This document shows positions 39,117-48,229 of a stretch of DNA of 64,000 bases, piece after piece; the first letter of the stretch is position 1; each line of letters opens with the position of its first letter. The DNA lies in assembly GCF_001590925.1 (NCBI RefSeq), contig NZ_BCTU01000009.1, positions 31,780-95,779 of the forward strand, written 5' to 3'. The notes below the pieces were generated by a model. The model had not been told where the DNA came from. It searched no databases and worked only from the letters and a program-made list of their open reading frames with translations. The DNA comes from Serratia plymuthica NBRC 102599. Lineage in GTDB: Bacteria; Pseudomonadota; Gammaproteobacteria; Enterobacterales; Enterobacteriaceae. A program made the position numbers and the translations under genes.

Positions 39117-39155
39117 TTCAATCGTCAGCTTCAATCGTCAGCTTCAATCGTCAAC
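39117..39155. repeat. Three tandem copies of a 13-bp unit
   Basis: TTCAATCGTCAGC occurs at 39117-39129 and 39130-39142, and a third copy with one change at 39143-39155; a partial TTCA follows. It lies about 160 bp upstream of the FabZ-like gene. It may be a slippage product or a set of regulator half-sites. Confidence 0.8.
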
Positions 39156-39316
39156 TTCATGGTTACGTTGTCACTAAACGGTGTTTAATGCCCGACCTGG
39201 CGATTTTCAGTTAGTGCATATGATGATAATAACATTATAATGCTATTACATTCCCGCCGGGCGCATAAGCCACCGCTGGCCGAGCTTCGTCCCGCTGACA
39301 GGATCCAAAATCAATC

Positions 39317-39772
39317 ATGCCGCTGAATGGAAATCCACTACAGTACCAGGATGTTCAATCTATCCTGCCACACCGGTTCCCCTGTCTGCTGGTCGACCGC
39401 ATTCTGCCTGCCGGCACGTCGATTTCTGAAGGGCGCTTGAGCGCCATCAAAAACATCACCGCCAATGAGCCGACCTTTTGGACCGGCCACCACCAGACCA
39501 CCGTTTTCCCCGGCATCCTGATGGTGGAAGCCTTGGCGCAGAGCACCGGTCTGCTGGCCCACTACTTTCTCGGCCCACTGTCAGAAGGCGAGCATTATTA
39601 CTTTGCGTCCATTCAACGCGCCCGTTTCTACCGCTCGGCCCAACCCGGCGACCAATTGCGCATGGACGTCGCCTTTGTCCGGCAACGATCCGGCATTGCC
39701 CGTTTTTCCGGGATGGCGACGGTCAATGGCCGCCGCATCTGTACGGCCGAATTTATGTGCGCCCGTAAATAA
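39317..39772 (+). CDS. FabZ-like 3-hydroxyacyl-ACP dehydratase
   Basis: 151 residues of hotdog fold with both catalytic elements: His in LPHRFPCLLVDR and Glu in FPGILMVEALAQS. FabZ dehydrates 3-hydroxyacyl-ACP. It is not next to lpxA/lpxD as the housekeeping fabZ is, so it is probably a second copy with a special role. A spermidine-synthase-like gene follows 37 bases downstream and they may be co-transcribed. Confidence 0.88.
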   Translation: MPLNGNPLQYQDVQSILPHRFPCLLVDRILPAGTSISEGRLSAIKNITANEPTFWTGHHQTTVFPGILMVEALAQSTGLLAHYFLGPLSEGEHYYFASIQRARFYRSAQPGDQLRMDVAFVRQRSGIARFSGMATVNGRRICTAEFMCARK

Positions 39773-39809
39773 GCCCCCCGTTTTCTAAAGGAGCCAAAGC
39801 GAAGCTACC

Positions 39810-40598
39810 ATGTCTATTGTTGATAAGTTGCTAAATAGCCTTGATTTTTCTCCCCGTGGACAAGTCATCGCCCGGGAGGAAGACCATTGCGGTGAAATTA
39901 TCGTTTCTGACCACAAAGACTACCGTACCCTGCGTTTCGACGGCATTTGCGAGCAGAGCAAAATGTGCATCAGCGCGCCGCAGGTGCCGGTGCACAACTA
40001 CATAAAAACCATGCTGATGGCGGTGGCCTGGCAGCCGCCTTCGGCGGCGCTGATCCTCGGTCTTGGGGGCGGCAGCCTGGTGCGGGCATTGCATGCCTAT
40101 GATCCCAACATGCTGCTGGACGTGGTGGAACTGCGCCCGGCGGTGGTGTCTGTCGCCCGCCGTTATTTCACCCTGCCCGCCGATGAAACGGTCACCTTGC
40201 ACACCGCCGATGCCGCCGATTTTTTACGGGCTCCCGCCACTCGGCAATATGATCTGATATTTTCCGATCTTTACAGCGCCTTCGCGATGGACCCGCAACA
40301 GGGCACGCGAAATTTTCTGGAGCAATGCGCCGGTCGCCTTTCGCCTCAGGGCTGGTTGGTGCTGAATTATCATGAAGTGCCCGATGACAGCACGCTGCTG
40401 TATCACAGCTTGCACTGCGCGTTTAAAACCGTTCTTTACTGCGTGGCACCCAGCGGCAACGTCATTATTTACGCTACACCGGGCCATGTTGAGACGCCGC
40501 TCAGCCTGCTGCGCCGCCTTTCCGCCGCCGTCGGCCCGACCTTTGGCTGTGATTTAGGTTTTCTGTCGCGCAAAATTGAGCGGCTGCATTTTAACTAG
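39810..40598 (+). CDS. Spermidine-synthase-like (SpeE-fold) protein
   Basis: 262 residues with a class-I Rossmann domain: LILGLGGGSLVRALHAYDPN, then VVELRPAVVSVARRYF and the acidic segment YDLIFSDLYSAFAMD in the position of the aminopropyltransferase active site. It lacks membrane segments. Similar stand-alone proteins are annotated as spermidine synthase or methyltransferase, but their substrates are mostly untested. It follows the FabZ-like gene. Confidence 0.8.
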   Translation: MSIVDKLLNSLDFSPRGQVIAREEDHCGEIIVSDHKDYRTLRFDGICEQSKMCISAPQVPVHNYIKTMLMAVAWQPPSAALILGLGGGSLVRALHAYDPNMLLDVVELRPAVVSVARRYFTLPADETVTLHTADAADFLRAPATRQYDLIFSDLYSAFAMDPQQGTRNFLEQCAGRLSPQGWLVLNYHEVPDDSTLLYHSLHCAFKTVLYCVAPSGNVIIYATPGHVETPLSLLRRLSAAVGPTFGCDLGFLSRKIERLHFN

Positions 40599-40670
40599 AA
40601 ATTGTGGGTTGGATAGCCGATTACCCAGCATGCCATTATCATTTGATTATCATCCTCTGGAGGAATCCTC

Positions 40671-40865
40671 ATGGAAAAGAAAACGGCACGACTGACGATA
40701 CTCATCGATCCGGATAAGAAAAAAGCCCTTGAAGAGCTGTGCCTGCAACAGGACGTCACCCCGTCTCAGGTAATCCGGCAACTGATACGGGACTATTTGC
40801 ACAAACATCAGGTGGAATACCCCAGTCAACCGACTCGTTCCAATCCCCGGGTAGATAACACCTGA
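40671..40865 (+). CDS. Small ribbon-helix-helix DNA-binding protein
   Basis: 64 residues. The segment ARLTILIDPDKKKALEELCL followed by DVTPSQVIRQLIRDYL fits an RHH (Arc/CopG) fold. GGAGG at ideal spacing precedes the ATG. No toxin gene is adjacent, so it is probably a lone regulator and not an antitoxin. Target unknown. Confidence 0.8.
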   Translation: MEKKTARLTILIDPDKKKALEELCLQQDVTPSQVIRQLIRDYLHKHQVEYPSQPTRSNPRVDNT

Positions 40866-40917
40866 CCCAAGGATTGAAGCCGGATGGCGCACGGAATGCG
40901 CCATCTGCAACCGCCGG

Positions 40918-42132
40918 TCAGCCCTGGCGTCTTCCCGCAGAGAACCCGTGCCGTTTAGCCGCGGCCGCGACGGCCAGTGCGCCCAATAAAAGCGCAAATA
41001 CAGCCCAGGGGAAAGACGCCGGGCCATACCGATCAAGCAAGATCCCGCCGAAAATGCCGCCACCGGCGATAGCGCTGTTCCAGGTGACCACGTTCATGGC
41101 CAGCGCCGCATCCGCACCTTTACCGGCAGCATCCGCCAGAGCGGTCTGCAATAACGTCGCCGCCCCGCCGAAACTCAACCCCCATAGCACCATGCCGACA
41201 TAGATCACCCCCGCATTCTGGAGCCCCATGCCCAGCAACACGCTGGTGGCGGCAAAGAGCGCGAGGCTGGCCAGCACCGCAGTTCTCAAGTGGCGATCAA
41301 CCACCCGACCGGTGATCCCGATCCCCACCAGTGCCGCCAACCCGAAAACAAGCAACACCGCATCAACCCGGTCGCCAAGGCCAGCCGGTGTAACAAAAGG
41401 CGCAACGTAGGTATAAAGGATGTTATGAGCGAACATCCACAGCAGCACCACGCCCAGTACCGATCTGACGCCAGGGGTCATCAACACCCTGTACAGCGGC
41501 ATCCGTTTTGCTCCCGTCTGCCCCGGATAATCGGGCACCTTTGCCAGCACCCAGACGATTAACGCCAACGTCAACAGCGACATAACGCCAAAGGCTGCAC
41601 GCCAGCCGACCACAGATCCAAGCCAGGTCCCGAGCGGCACGCCCAGCGACAGCGCTACCGGTGCGCCCACCATCGCCACCGCCATCGCTTTGCCCTGAAG
41701 ATGAGGCGCCACCATCCGACGCGCATAACCGGCGAGCAGGCTCCAGGCCAGCCCCGCCGCCGCTCCGGCAAAAAAGCGCGCGGTCAGCGTGACCGCAAAG
41801 CTGGCCGACATGGCGGTGATCGAGTTAAAAATAAAAAAGCCCGCAATGGTCAACAGCAAAACGTTACGCCGCCGCCAACGCTGCGTGGCAAGCGTCAACG
41901 GAATGGCGGCCAATACCGAACCCAGCGCATAGGCGGTGATCATCTGCCCGGCAAGCGATGGCGACACCTGCAAGCCAGGGGCGATCTGGGTCAGTAAACC
42001 GGCGGGAAGGGTTTCGGTAGCAATACAAATAAACCCCGTCATGGCCAGTGCCAGCAAGGCGGCTATTGGCAAACGTGGTGCCTCTTCGAGCATCACCCCG
42101 GCATTACTGCAGTTGATATTTGTTTGGCTCAC
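40918..42132 (-). CDS. MFS transporter, sugar-efflux/AraJ-like (DHA1)
   Basis: 404 residues with twelve predicted membrane segments; TETLPAGLLTQIAPGLQVSP at the first loop and the YARRMVAPHLQGKAMA loop are typical of the AraJ/YdhP/NepI branch. It begins at a GTG. It is divergent from a TetR regulator, and three operator copies lie between them, so it is probably an inducible efflux pump. Confidence 0.9.
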   Translation of the reverse strand: MSQTNINCSNAGVMLEEAPRLPIAALLALAMTGFICIATETLPAGLLTQIAPGLQVSPSLAGQMITAYALGSVLAAIPLTLATQRWRRRNVLLLTIAGFFIFNSITAMSASFAVTLTARFFAGAAAGLAWSLLAGYARRMVAPHLQGKAMAVAMVGAPVALSLGVPLGTWLGSVVGWRAAFGVMSLLTLALIVWVLAKVPDYPGQTGAKRMPLYRVLMTPGVRSVLGVVLLWMFAHNILYTYVAPFVTPAGLGDRVDAVLLVFGLAALVGIGITGRVVDRHLRTAVLASLALFAATSVLLGMGLQNAGVIYVGMVLWGLSFGGAATLLQTALADAAGKGADAALAMNVVTWNSAIAGGGIFGGILLDRYGPASFPWAVFALLLGALAVAAAAKRHGFSAGRRQG

Positions 42133-42147
42133 AGTTCATCCATTTAT

Positions 42148-42305
42148 GTATCGATCAGTATAGATATGGACGACAGCGATCTGCGCCAGTTTTAGCCGGC
42201 TGCATCTCGGTCGCTACGTCACTTGAATTGATTTATGTATCGAGTGGTATAATAATGCTAAGGGGGGATCATCTGAGTGTCAATGATATTCATACCGATC
42301 AGTAT
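42148..42305. promoter_or_regulatory. Three copies of a TetR-type operator
   Basis: GTATCGATCAGTAT (42148-42161), GTATCGAGTGGTAT (42237-42250) and ATACCGATCAGTAT (42292-42305) share the pattern rTAyCGAtcaGTAT. One lies 16 bp before the MFS gene, one is central, and one lies 26 bp before the TetR gene. This is what an autoregulated divergent pair would need. Confidence 0.7.
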
Positions 42306-42330
42306 ATAACTTATAAACATGGAGACGACC

Positions 42331-42948
42331 ATGGCACAAATGGGCCGTCCTCGCCGGTTCGACCGCGACGAGGCCATTCAGCAGGCGTTGTATCTGTTTT
42401 GGCAGCACGGGTATGAAACCACTTCTCTGGCTCAGCTTAAGGCGAACATTGGCGGCGGCATTACCGCGCCCAGTTTTTATGCCGCCTTTGGTTCGAAAGA
42501 AGCGCTGTTCAGAGAAGCGGTAGCCTGCTATCTCAACAGCTATGGGCGGGTCAATGATGCGCTCTGGGATGACTCCCTGCCCCCCAGAGAAGCGATTGAA
42601 ACCTCGCTGCGCCGCTCGGTGAAGATGCAGTGTGAGGATCAACATCCCAAGGGGTGCCTGGTCGCATTAGGCGTAATGTCAGGCGGTGCTGAGGAGCATT
42701 CAGCGGTCCTGAAACCGCTTGCCGATTCGCGACGGCGTACGCTGAACGGTTTTATTCACTGCATCAAAAGAGGCATTGCCGGCGGCGAACTGGCCAAAGA
42801 TACCGACGCTGCCGCCATCGCCACGTTGTTTGACAGCTTCCTGCTGGGCGTTTCGACATTGGCACGCGACGGCGTCAGTCATTCGGTGCTCGATAGCGCC
42901 GTCACGGCCTTGCTGGCGGTTTGGGACGCAAACACCGGAGCCGGATAA
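42331..42948 (+). CDS. TetR/AcrR-family regulator
   Basis: About 205 residues; the N-terminal HTH reads ALYLFWQHGYETTSLAQLKA followed by the SFYAAFGSKEALFREAV helix. ATG 42331 has a GGAG ribosome site and is preferred over one 12 bases upstream. It is divergent from the MFS transporter it most likely represses. Confidence 0.92.
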   Translation: MAQMGRPRRFDRDEAIQQALYLFWQHGYETTSLAQLKANIGGGITAPSFYAAFGSKEALFREAVACYLNSYGRVNDALWDDSLPPREAIETSLRRSVKMQCEDQHPKGCLVALGVMSGGAEEHSAVLKPLADSRRRTLNGFIHCIKRGIAGGELAKDTDAAAIATLFDSFLLGVSTLARDGVSHSVLDSAVTALLAVWDANTGAG

Positions 42949-42977
42949 TACCAATGTCGAACAGCGTCGGAGCGCGA

Positions 42978-44051
42978 TCACTGCTCCAGGCGTTGCGCCA
43001 GCAGGCGCAGCTGTTCGGCAATCTGCTTCAAATCCTTGTCATTATGCTCGCGTGGCCCGGTGGAATTACGGATCACCAGCTTTGCCGACAGAATCGATGA
43101 CGCACGCGACAGCTCGTTCTCGCTGGTGTTGAGCACCTTCCTGACCGCTTCCTTGCCCTGCAAATCCAGATCCAGCGAGACGGTGGTCAGCGCCGGGTAG
43201 AAGAAGGCGCTTTCATAAGCATCGTCATAGCCAATCACCGACTTTTGCCCCGGTATCGGCAGTTGGTTCTGATGGAAGGCGCTTAGCAGCCCGAGCGCCA
43301 TTTGGTCATTCCCCACCAGCACCGCCGAGAAATGCGGGGTCTCGCGCAGCATCTGCAATGCACCGGCGTAACCGCTTTGCGCGTCCCAGTTGCCGTGCAG
43401 CACCGTGACCGGCGTCAGGCCATAATCCTGCAGCGCATCCTGCCAGTTCTTCAGCCGCAAATTGGCCGAAATGGAGTATTGCGGCCCAGCCAGCAAGGCA
43501 AAGTCGCGGTGCCCCAGCTCGTAAAGGTACTTGACGCTGGCGCGGGTGCCGTCCGCCGGGTTAAAAGAAACGTTAAACACTGAACTGTAAGGGTCAACGT
43601 CGAGGAACAGGCAGGTAATGTCATCGTTGTCCGCGGCGATTTTTTCCGCCACCGCCGTCTCCAGCGGTACATTGATGATGACCTTTTCTACCCGCTGCGA
43701 CTTGAGATCGTTGATCGAGTCCTGAATGCCATGATTGACGTTCTCATCAATCATTGAAATCAGCACCTGATAGCCTTCCGCATTGGCGTAACGTTTTACC
43801 GCCGCCGCCACTTGCGAAGGCGCATGCAGAGCCAGGGAGACGGTGACCAGCCCCAACGTTCGGCTCTGTTTGCCCACCAACTGCTGCGCCAGGCGATTGG
43901 GCACATACCTGAGGAGCTCAATAGATTGTTCAACCTTGCGACGCGTGGTTTCAGAGACATTGGCTGACTTGTTCAACACGCGTGAAACCGTCTGGTAAGA
44001 CACGCCGGCATGGCGGGCAACATCCTCTAACGTGGTGTTTTTCGACTTCAT
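42978..44051 (-). CDS. ganR: LacI-family repressor of the galactan locus
   Basis: 357 residues: a LacI HTH (TLEDVARHAGVSYQTVSRVL, residues 6-25) with the hinge RYVPNRLAQQL, then a sugar-binding domain (LGLVTVSLALHAPSQ, VLVGNDQMALGLLSAFHQ, SVIGYDDAYESAFFYPALTTV). It is divergent from the LamB-type porin and heads the galactan genes. The name follows the Dickeya galactan nomenclature as I recall it. Confidence 0.85.
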   Translation of the reverse strand: MKSKNTTLEDVARHAGVSYQTVSRVLNKSANVSETTRRKVEQSIELLRYVPNRLAQQLVGKQSRTLGLVTVSLALHAPSQVAAAVKRYANAEGYQVLISMIDENVNHGIQDSINDLKSQRVEKVIINVPLETAVAEKIAADNDDITCLFLDVDPYSSVFNVSFNPADGTRASVKYLYELGHRDFALLAGPQYSISANLRLKNWQDALQDYGLTPVTVLHGNWDAQSGYAGALQMLRETPHFSAVLVGNDQMALGLLSAFHQNQLPIPGQKSVIGYDDAYESAFFYPALTTVSLDLDLQGKEAVRKVLNTSENELSRASSILSAKLVIRNSTGPREHNDKDLKQIAEQLRLLAQRLEQ

Positions 44052-44168
44052 AATCCGTTCCCTGTGATTGCTCTGGATTGATTGTAACAGGCCCCCTCCT
44101 CACCGCATAGTTACCCCGATCACATCCATAAAATTTCCAAAAAAGTTATTCGTTCACATATCAAACCT

Positions 44169-44186
44169 TAGTGATCTCTCTCACTA
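44169..44186. promoter_or_regulatory. CRP site upstream of the galactan porin
   Basis: GTGA (44171-44174)-N6-TCAC (44181-44184) has both CRP core half-sites at correct spacing. It lies about 130 bp upstream of the porin gene and suggests catabolite control. The rest of the 267-bp gap shows a reversed GTATTAC element at 44291. Confidence 0.6.
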
Positions 44187-44318
44187 ACCGTTACAAATCC
44201 TGCTGTTTTATTTGCACTAAATCACAATAAATCAATAACGCGATTGTTTGTTGTCATGATTAGCCATTCTATTGCTGCGTGGATGTGAACGTAATACAAA
44301 AAACATAATGAGGCCTAC

Positions 44319-45584
44319 ATGAAAACAAGACTACGCACATTGTCTGTCGCCTTGGCGATGGCGCTTTCCTCACCGGTCGCCTTTGCCGCCGAAACCCCAG
44401 GGATCGATTTCCATGGCTATCTGCGCTCCGGGGTCGGGGTATCCCAGGATGGTGGGTTAGAAGAATGGCAGAAGAACAAAATTGGCCGTCTGGGCAACGA
44501 ATCCGATACCTACGGAGAGATCGAACTGGGCAGCGAAGTCTACAAAAAGAACGACGTCAGCTTCTATCTCGACACTATGGTCAGCATGGTGTCGGATGGC
44601 TCCAACGACAATGAAACCACGCTGGGGGATGACGCGCAATTCGGTCTGCGTCAGCTTAATCTGCAAATCAAAGGGCTGATCCCGGGCGACCCGAACGCGG
44701 TGATCTGGGGCGGCAAGCGCTACTATCAGCGGCATGACCTACACATCATCGATACCAAATACTGGAACATTTCAGGTGCCGGTGCCGGCGTGGAAAACCT
44801 CTCCTTCGGGCCGGGCGCCATCTCCGTCGCCTGGATCCGCGGTGACGGCAACGACGTGGACTACCGCGTCGACAACGATAACGACCTCAACATCAACTAT
44901 CTCGACCTGCGCTATGCCGGCTGGAAGCCGTGGACCGGCGCCTGGACCGAGTTTGGTATCGACTATGCGATGCCAAACCCGACCAACAAGCAAAAAGAGT
45001 ACGGCGGCCTGTACGATGCGGAAAACGGCGTGATGCTGACCGGCGAGATCAGTCAGGACATGCTGGGCGGCTATAACAAAATGGTGTTGCAATACGCCAC
45101 CAAGGGCCTGGCGCAGAACATGGTGTCCCAGGGCGGCGGTTGGTATGACGTCTGGAACAACACCCGCGATGCCACCGGTTACCGGGTGATCAATACCGGG
45201 CTGATCCCGATTACCGATAAATTCTCCCTCAACCACGTGTTGACCTGGGGTTCCGCCAGCGATCTCAGCGATATGATCGATAAGAGTAACCTGATCTCTC
45301 TGGTGGGCCGGGCACAGTACCAGTTCACGCAGTACGTGCGCGGCATTGGCGAAGCCGGCGCTTTCTACCAGAAAGATGACCACAAAGACGGCAGCCATTA
45401 CAAGCAAGGCGGCGAGAAGTACACGTTGGCGCTGGGGTTGGCGGATGGACCGGAATTCATGTCCCGCCCTGAATTGCGCGTATACGCCTCCTATCTCAAC
45501 GATTCAGAGCAAGGCAATTCATTCAAGGACGGCACCGCCAGCAATACCTGGAACTTTGGCGTGCAGGTTGAAGCCTGGTGGTAA
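44319..45584 (+). CDS. ganL: Maltoporin (LamB)-family outer-membrane porin for oligogalactans
   Basis: 421 residues with a signal peptide (1-24, AFA-AET) and the LamB barrel pattern: HGYLRSGVGVSQDGG at the start, WGGKRYYQRHDLHIIDTKYW in the middle, and a C-terminal NFGVQVEAWW. LamB-type porins take up linear oligosaccharides. Its place opposite the LacI gene and beside the galactanase and galactosidase genes points to beta-1,4-oligogalactans. Confidence 0.92.
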   Translation: MKTRLRTLSVALAMALSSPVAFAAETPGIDFHGYLRSGVGVSQDGGLEEWQKNKIGRLGNESDTYGEIELGSEVYKKNDVSFYLDTMVSMVSDGSNDNETTLGDDAQFGLRQLNLQIKGLIPGDPNAVIWGGKRYYQRHDLHIIDTKYWNISGAGAGVENLSFGPGAISVAWIRGDGNDVDYRVDNDNDLNINYLDLRYAGWKPWTGAWTEFGIDYAMPNPTNKQKEYGGLYDAENGVMLTGEISQDMLGGYNKMVLQYATKGLAQNMVSQGGGWYDVWNNTRDATGYRVINTGLIPITDKFSLNHVLTWGSASDLSDMIDKSNLISLVGRAQYQFTQYVRGIGEAGAFYQKDDHKDGSHYKQGGEKYTLALGLADGPEFMSRPELRVYASYLNDSEQGNSFKDGTASNTWNFGVQVEAWW

Positions 45585-45692
45585 CAGGCATAATTCAGGG
45601 TAAATAACGGCTCTTGGTTTATTGGCAGTAGCTTATTTCTCTCATCATTATCTTCTGTGTCTTTGACGATGCTCTCCGGTTGCGGTCGTCCA

Positions 45693-45729
45693 TTGGTAAC
45701 CCCCTTTTGGGGGTTACCAATTATTTTTT
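45693..45729 (+). terminator. Terminator after the porin gene
   Basis: TTGGTAACCCCC (45693-45704) pairs perfectly with GGGGGTTACCAA (45709-45720) around TTTT and runs into TTATTTTTTA. It also sits at the end of the convergent EIIB gene. Confidence 0.92.
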
Positions 45730-46048
45730 ATTCCTGATGATTAACTGAAAAACGCTCCGCCAATAATTTACGCAAATTATCTGACTGCTTGCCAAATATC
45801 GCATGCACCTCCTGACCAATAATAATCACCCCCAGCGCTCCCGACTGTTGCAATCCTTCCGTATCGACTTTGGCTAAATCCGTCACCGTTACACGCAAGC
45901 GAGTAATACAGGCATCGACATGCTGGATATTTTCTCGGCCGCCCAAATGCCGCATCAGCGTTTCTAAAAACGGCATGTCGACGTTATTATCTTCCACCGG
46001 CGATTTCGGGTGCGAGAAATAATGCGTAAAGGCTTTTAAACTGACCAT
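45728..46048 (-). CDS. Stand-alone PTS EIIB domain (glucose/sucrose family)
   Basis: 106 residues. The EIIB fold is shown by LMRHLGGRENIQHVDACITR with the phosphorylatable Cys, the following LRVTVTDLAKVD, and GALGVIIIGQEVHAIFG. Normally this domain is fused to EIIC. Here it is encoded alone, 70 bases after the GH42 gene and on the same strand, in a locus that already has an ABC transporter. It might phosphorylate a partner EIIC elsewhere or act in regulation; this is inference. Confidence 0.88.
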   Translation of the reverse strand: MVSLKAFTHYFSHPKSPVEDNNVDMPFLETLMRHLGGRENIQHVDACITRLRVTVTDLAKVDTEGLQQSGALGVIIIGQEVHAIFGKQSDNLRKLLAERFSVNHQE

Positions 46049-46117
46049 GGTTATTTCCTCATAAGATACAGACGTAAAAAAACGCCCGTTCGATTGAACG
46101 GGCGCAAGGGGAAGAAA

Positions 46118-48181
46118 CTAGGCCAACTTGCGGGTCAATATGCGGCAGCCCCAGGGGGCCAACGTCATTTCACCCTGTAGAGCCTTAGCATTCGACATAT
46201 CGGTATACTCCCCCGGCAGCTCCACGGCTTTTGCCTTGTCGCTGTAGTTCTGCACGATAATGAACTCGGATTCACCGTCGGTACGCCGCTGTGCGGTCAC
46301 GCCCGGCGGCAATGCCGTGTCCAGTGCGCGCGGCAGCGCCAGCTCTTGCGCTATCGCCATAAAGAAATCACGCTGGAAAGAGGCATCGTTGCGCGAAGCG
46401 ACATACCACGCCTTACCGTCGCCAAAGCGGTTGACCGTCAACGCCGGGCGGCCGGCATAGAAGTCGCCGCCGTAAACCGCCTGCGCGGTGGCGCCCTCCA
46501 GATTGATCAACTCGCACAGATGGCGCGCCTGATAGCTGCCCTGCAAGCCCAGCTCGTTGCCCGGCACGCCGCGAATGCTGTTGGTTTCGTCATCCGTCAG
46601 GCTGTCGATCTCTTCCGCCCAGATCCCCAGCAACGGCCGCAGTGGCCCCGGGAAACCACCCAGATGGCACAAATCGCTTTCATTGACGATGCCGCTCCAG
46701 TAGCTGGCGACAAACTGCCCGCCCTGCCGGACAAAGGCCTCCGCCCGCGCGGCAAAGCCTTCGCGCACCATATACAGCATCGGCGCAATCACCAGCTTGT
46801 AGCCGGAAAGATCGCAATCGGCGTTGATGATATCCACCGCAATGCCCTGTTCCCAGAACGGACGATAATGATCCACCACCGTCTGCTCGTAATGCAGCCC
46901 GGCGTTGCGCGGCCCTTGGGCATCGTCCATCGCCCAGCGGCTTTCCCAGTCGAAGATAATCGCCACCCGCGCCTCAACCCGGCTACCGGCGACCGGTGCC
47001 ATGGCGGCCAACATCCGGCCCAGTTCGCTCACCTCCTTGCCCACGCGGGTGTCCAGCCGCCCGGAGTGGTCAATCACCGCGCCGTGGAATTTCTCCACCG
47101 AGCCGCGGCTTTTGCGCCACTGGAAGTACTGCACCGAATCCGCACCGTGCGCAACCGCCTGCAGTGAGGAGAGAATATGCATGCCCGGTTTCTTCAGCTT
47201 GCTGATCGGCTGCCAGTTGGTGACGCTCGGCGTCGATTCCATCAGCACAAAAGGCTTGCCCTGTTTCAGGCTGCGCATCAGGTCGTGGAACATGGCGGTA
47301 TAGCAGGCCAGGCCGGTTTCATCCTGCCGGTTATGCCACATCGGGTAGCTGTCCCAGGAGATGAAATCGATGACTTTCGACATCTGCCAATAATCGTAAT
47401 CGTAGAAATATTCCATAAAATTGGTGGTGGCCGGCAAGTCCGGATTGGCCGCCTTCAGCGGGGCAATTTCCTGCGCGCAAAAGTCGGTGGCCTGGGTGCT
47501 GCAAAAACGCCGCCAGTCCAGGTTCAGACCATGAATCGACACCTCGCCCTGCGGCGCAGGCGATTCAATCTGCGACCAGTCGCTGTAGGTGTGGCTCCAG
47601 AAATCGCTCCACCAGGCCTCGTTCAATTGCTCCAGCGTCTGATAACGCTGCTGCAGCCACACGCGGAAATCACTCTGGCAACGGCTGCAATGGCACTCAC
47701 CGCTGTATTCGTTGGAAATATGCCAACCAATCACCGCCGGGTGGTGCGCATAGCGCTGAGCCAACGCCAGGTTGATCTCATTCACCTTGCGGCGATACAC
47801 CGGGGATGACAGGCAATGGTTGTGTCGGCCGCCGTGCAACGCCGGTACCCGATTGCGCCCTACGCGCAACACCTCCGGGTATTTCTGCGACAACCACGCT
47901 GGGCGTGCGCCGCTTGGCGTAGCCAAAAATACGTGAATGCCCTGCTCATATAACTTATTCAGCACGTCGTCCAACCAGGCGAATTGATATTTCCCCTCTT
48001 CAGGTTCCAGCTTAGACCAGCTGAATATCCCCACCGACATAATATTGCAGCTAGCCTGCTTCATCAGTTCTACATCTTTCTCCACCATGCCCGGATAATT
48101 AACCCATTGTTCCGGGTTGTAGTCGGCTCCATGCAATAGGCCAGGCACCTTTGCACTCAAAGGAGGAAATTTATTCATCAT
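46118..48181 (-). CDS. ganB: GH42 beta-galactosidase
   Basis: 687 residues, no signal peptide. The GH42 acid/base Glu lies in WHISNEYSG, the zinc-type cysteine cluster is CHCSRCQSDF, and the nucleophile Glu is in FVLMESTPSVTNW. These enzymes remove galactose from imported beta-1,4-galacto-oligosaccharides in the cytoplasm. A second ATG one codon on is equally possible; AAGGAATT precedes. It follows the GH53 galactanase in the same orientation, so released oligosaccharides are completed here. Symbol after Dickeya usage; Bacillus calls the homologue ganA/lacA. Confidence 0.93.
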   Translation of the reverse strand: MMNKFPPLSAKVPGLLHGADYNPEQWVNYPGMVEKDVELMKQASCNIMSVGIFSWSKLEPEEGKYQFAWLDDVLNKLYEQGIHVFLATPSGARPAWLSQKYPEVLRVGRNRVPALHGGRHNHCLSSPVYRRKVNEINLALAQRYAHHPAVIGWHISNEYSGECHCSRCQSDFRVWLQQRYQTLEQLNEAWWSDFWSHTYSDWSQIESPAPQGEVSIHGLNLDWRRFCSTQATDFCAQEIAPLKAANPDLPATTNFMEYFYDYDYWQMSKVIDFISWDSYPMWHNRQDETGLACYTAMFHDLMRSLKQGKPFVLMESTPSVTNWQPISKLKKPGMHILSSLQAVAHGADSVQYFQWRKSRGSVEKFHGAVIDHSGRLDTRVGKEVSELGRMLAAMAPVAGSRVEARVAIIFDWESRWAMDDAQGPRNAGLHYEQTVVDHYRPFWEQGIAVDIINADCDLSGYKLVIAPMLYMVREGFAARAEAFVRQGGQFVASYWSGIVNESDLCHLGGFPGPLRPLLGIWAEEIDSLTDDETNSIRGVPGNELGLQGSYQARHLCELINLEGATAQAVYGGDFYAGRPALTVNRFGDGKAWYVASRNDASFQRDFFMAIAQELALPRALDTALPPGVTAQRRTDGESEFIIVQNYSDKAKAVELPGEYTDMSNAKALQGEMTLAPWGCRILTRKLA

Positions 48182-48229
48182 AATTCCTTAGAAAATAATC
48201 ACTGAAATTCTTTATTACGGACGACGCAA

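Noticed and set aside
39117..39155. CRISPR-like repeats
   Set aside because: The units are 13 bp and directly adjacent without spacers.
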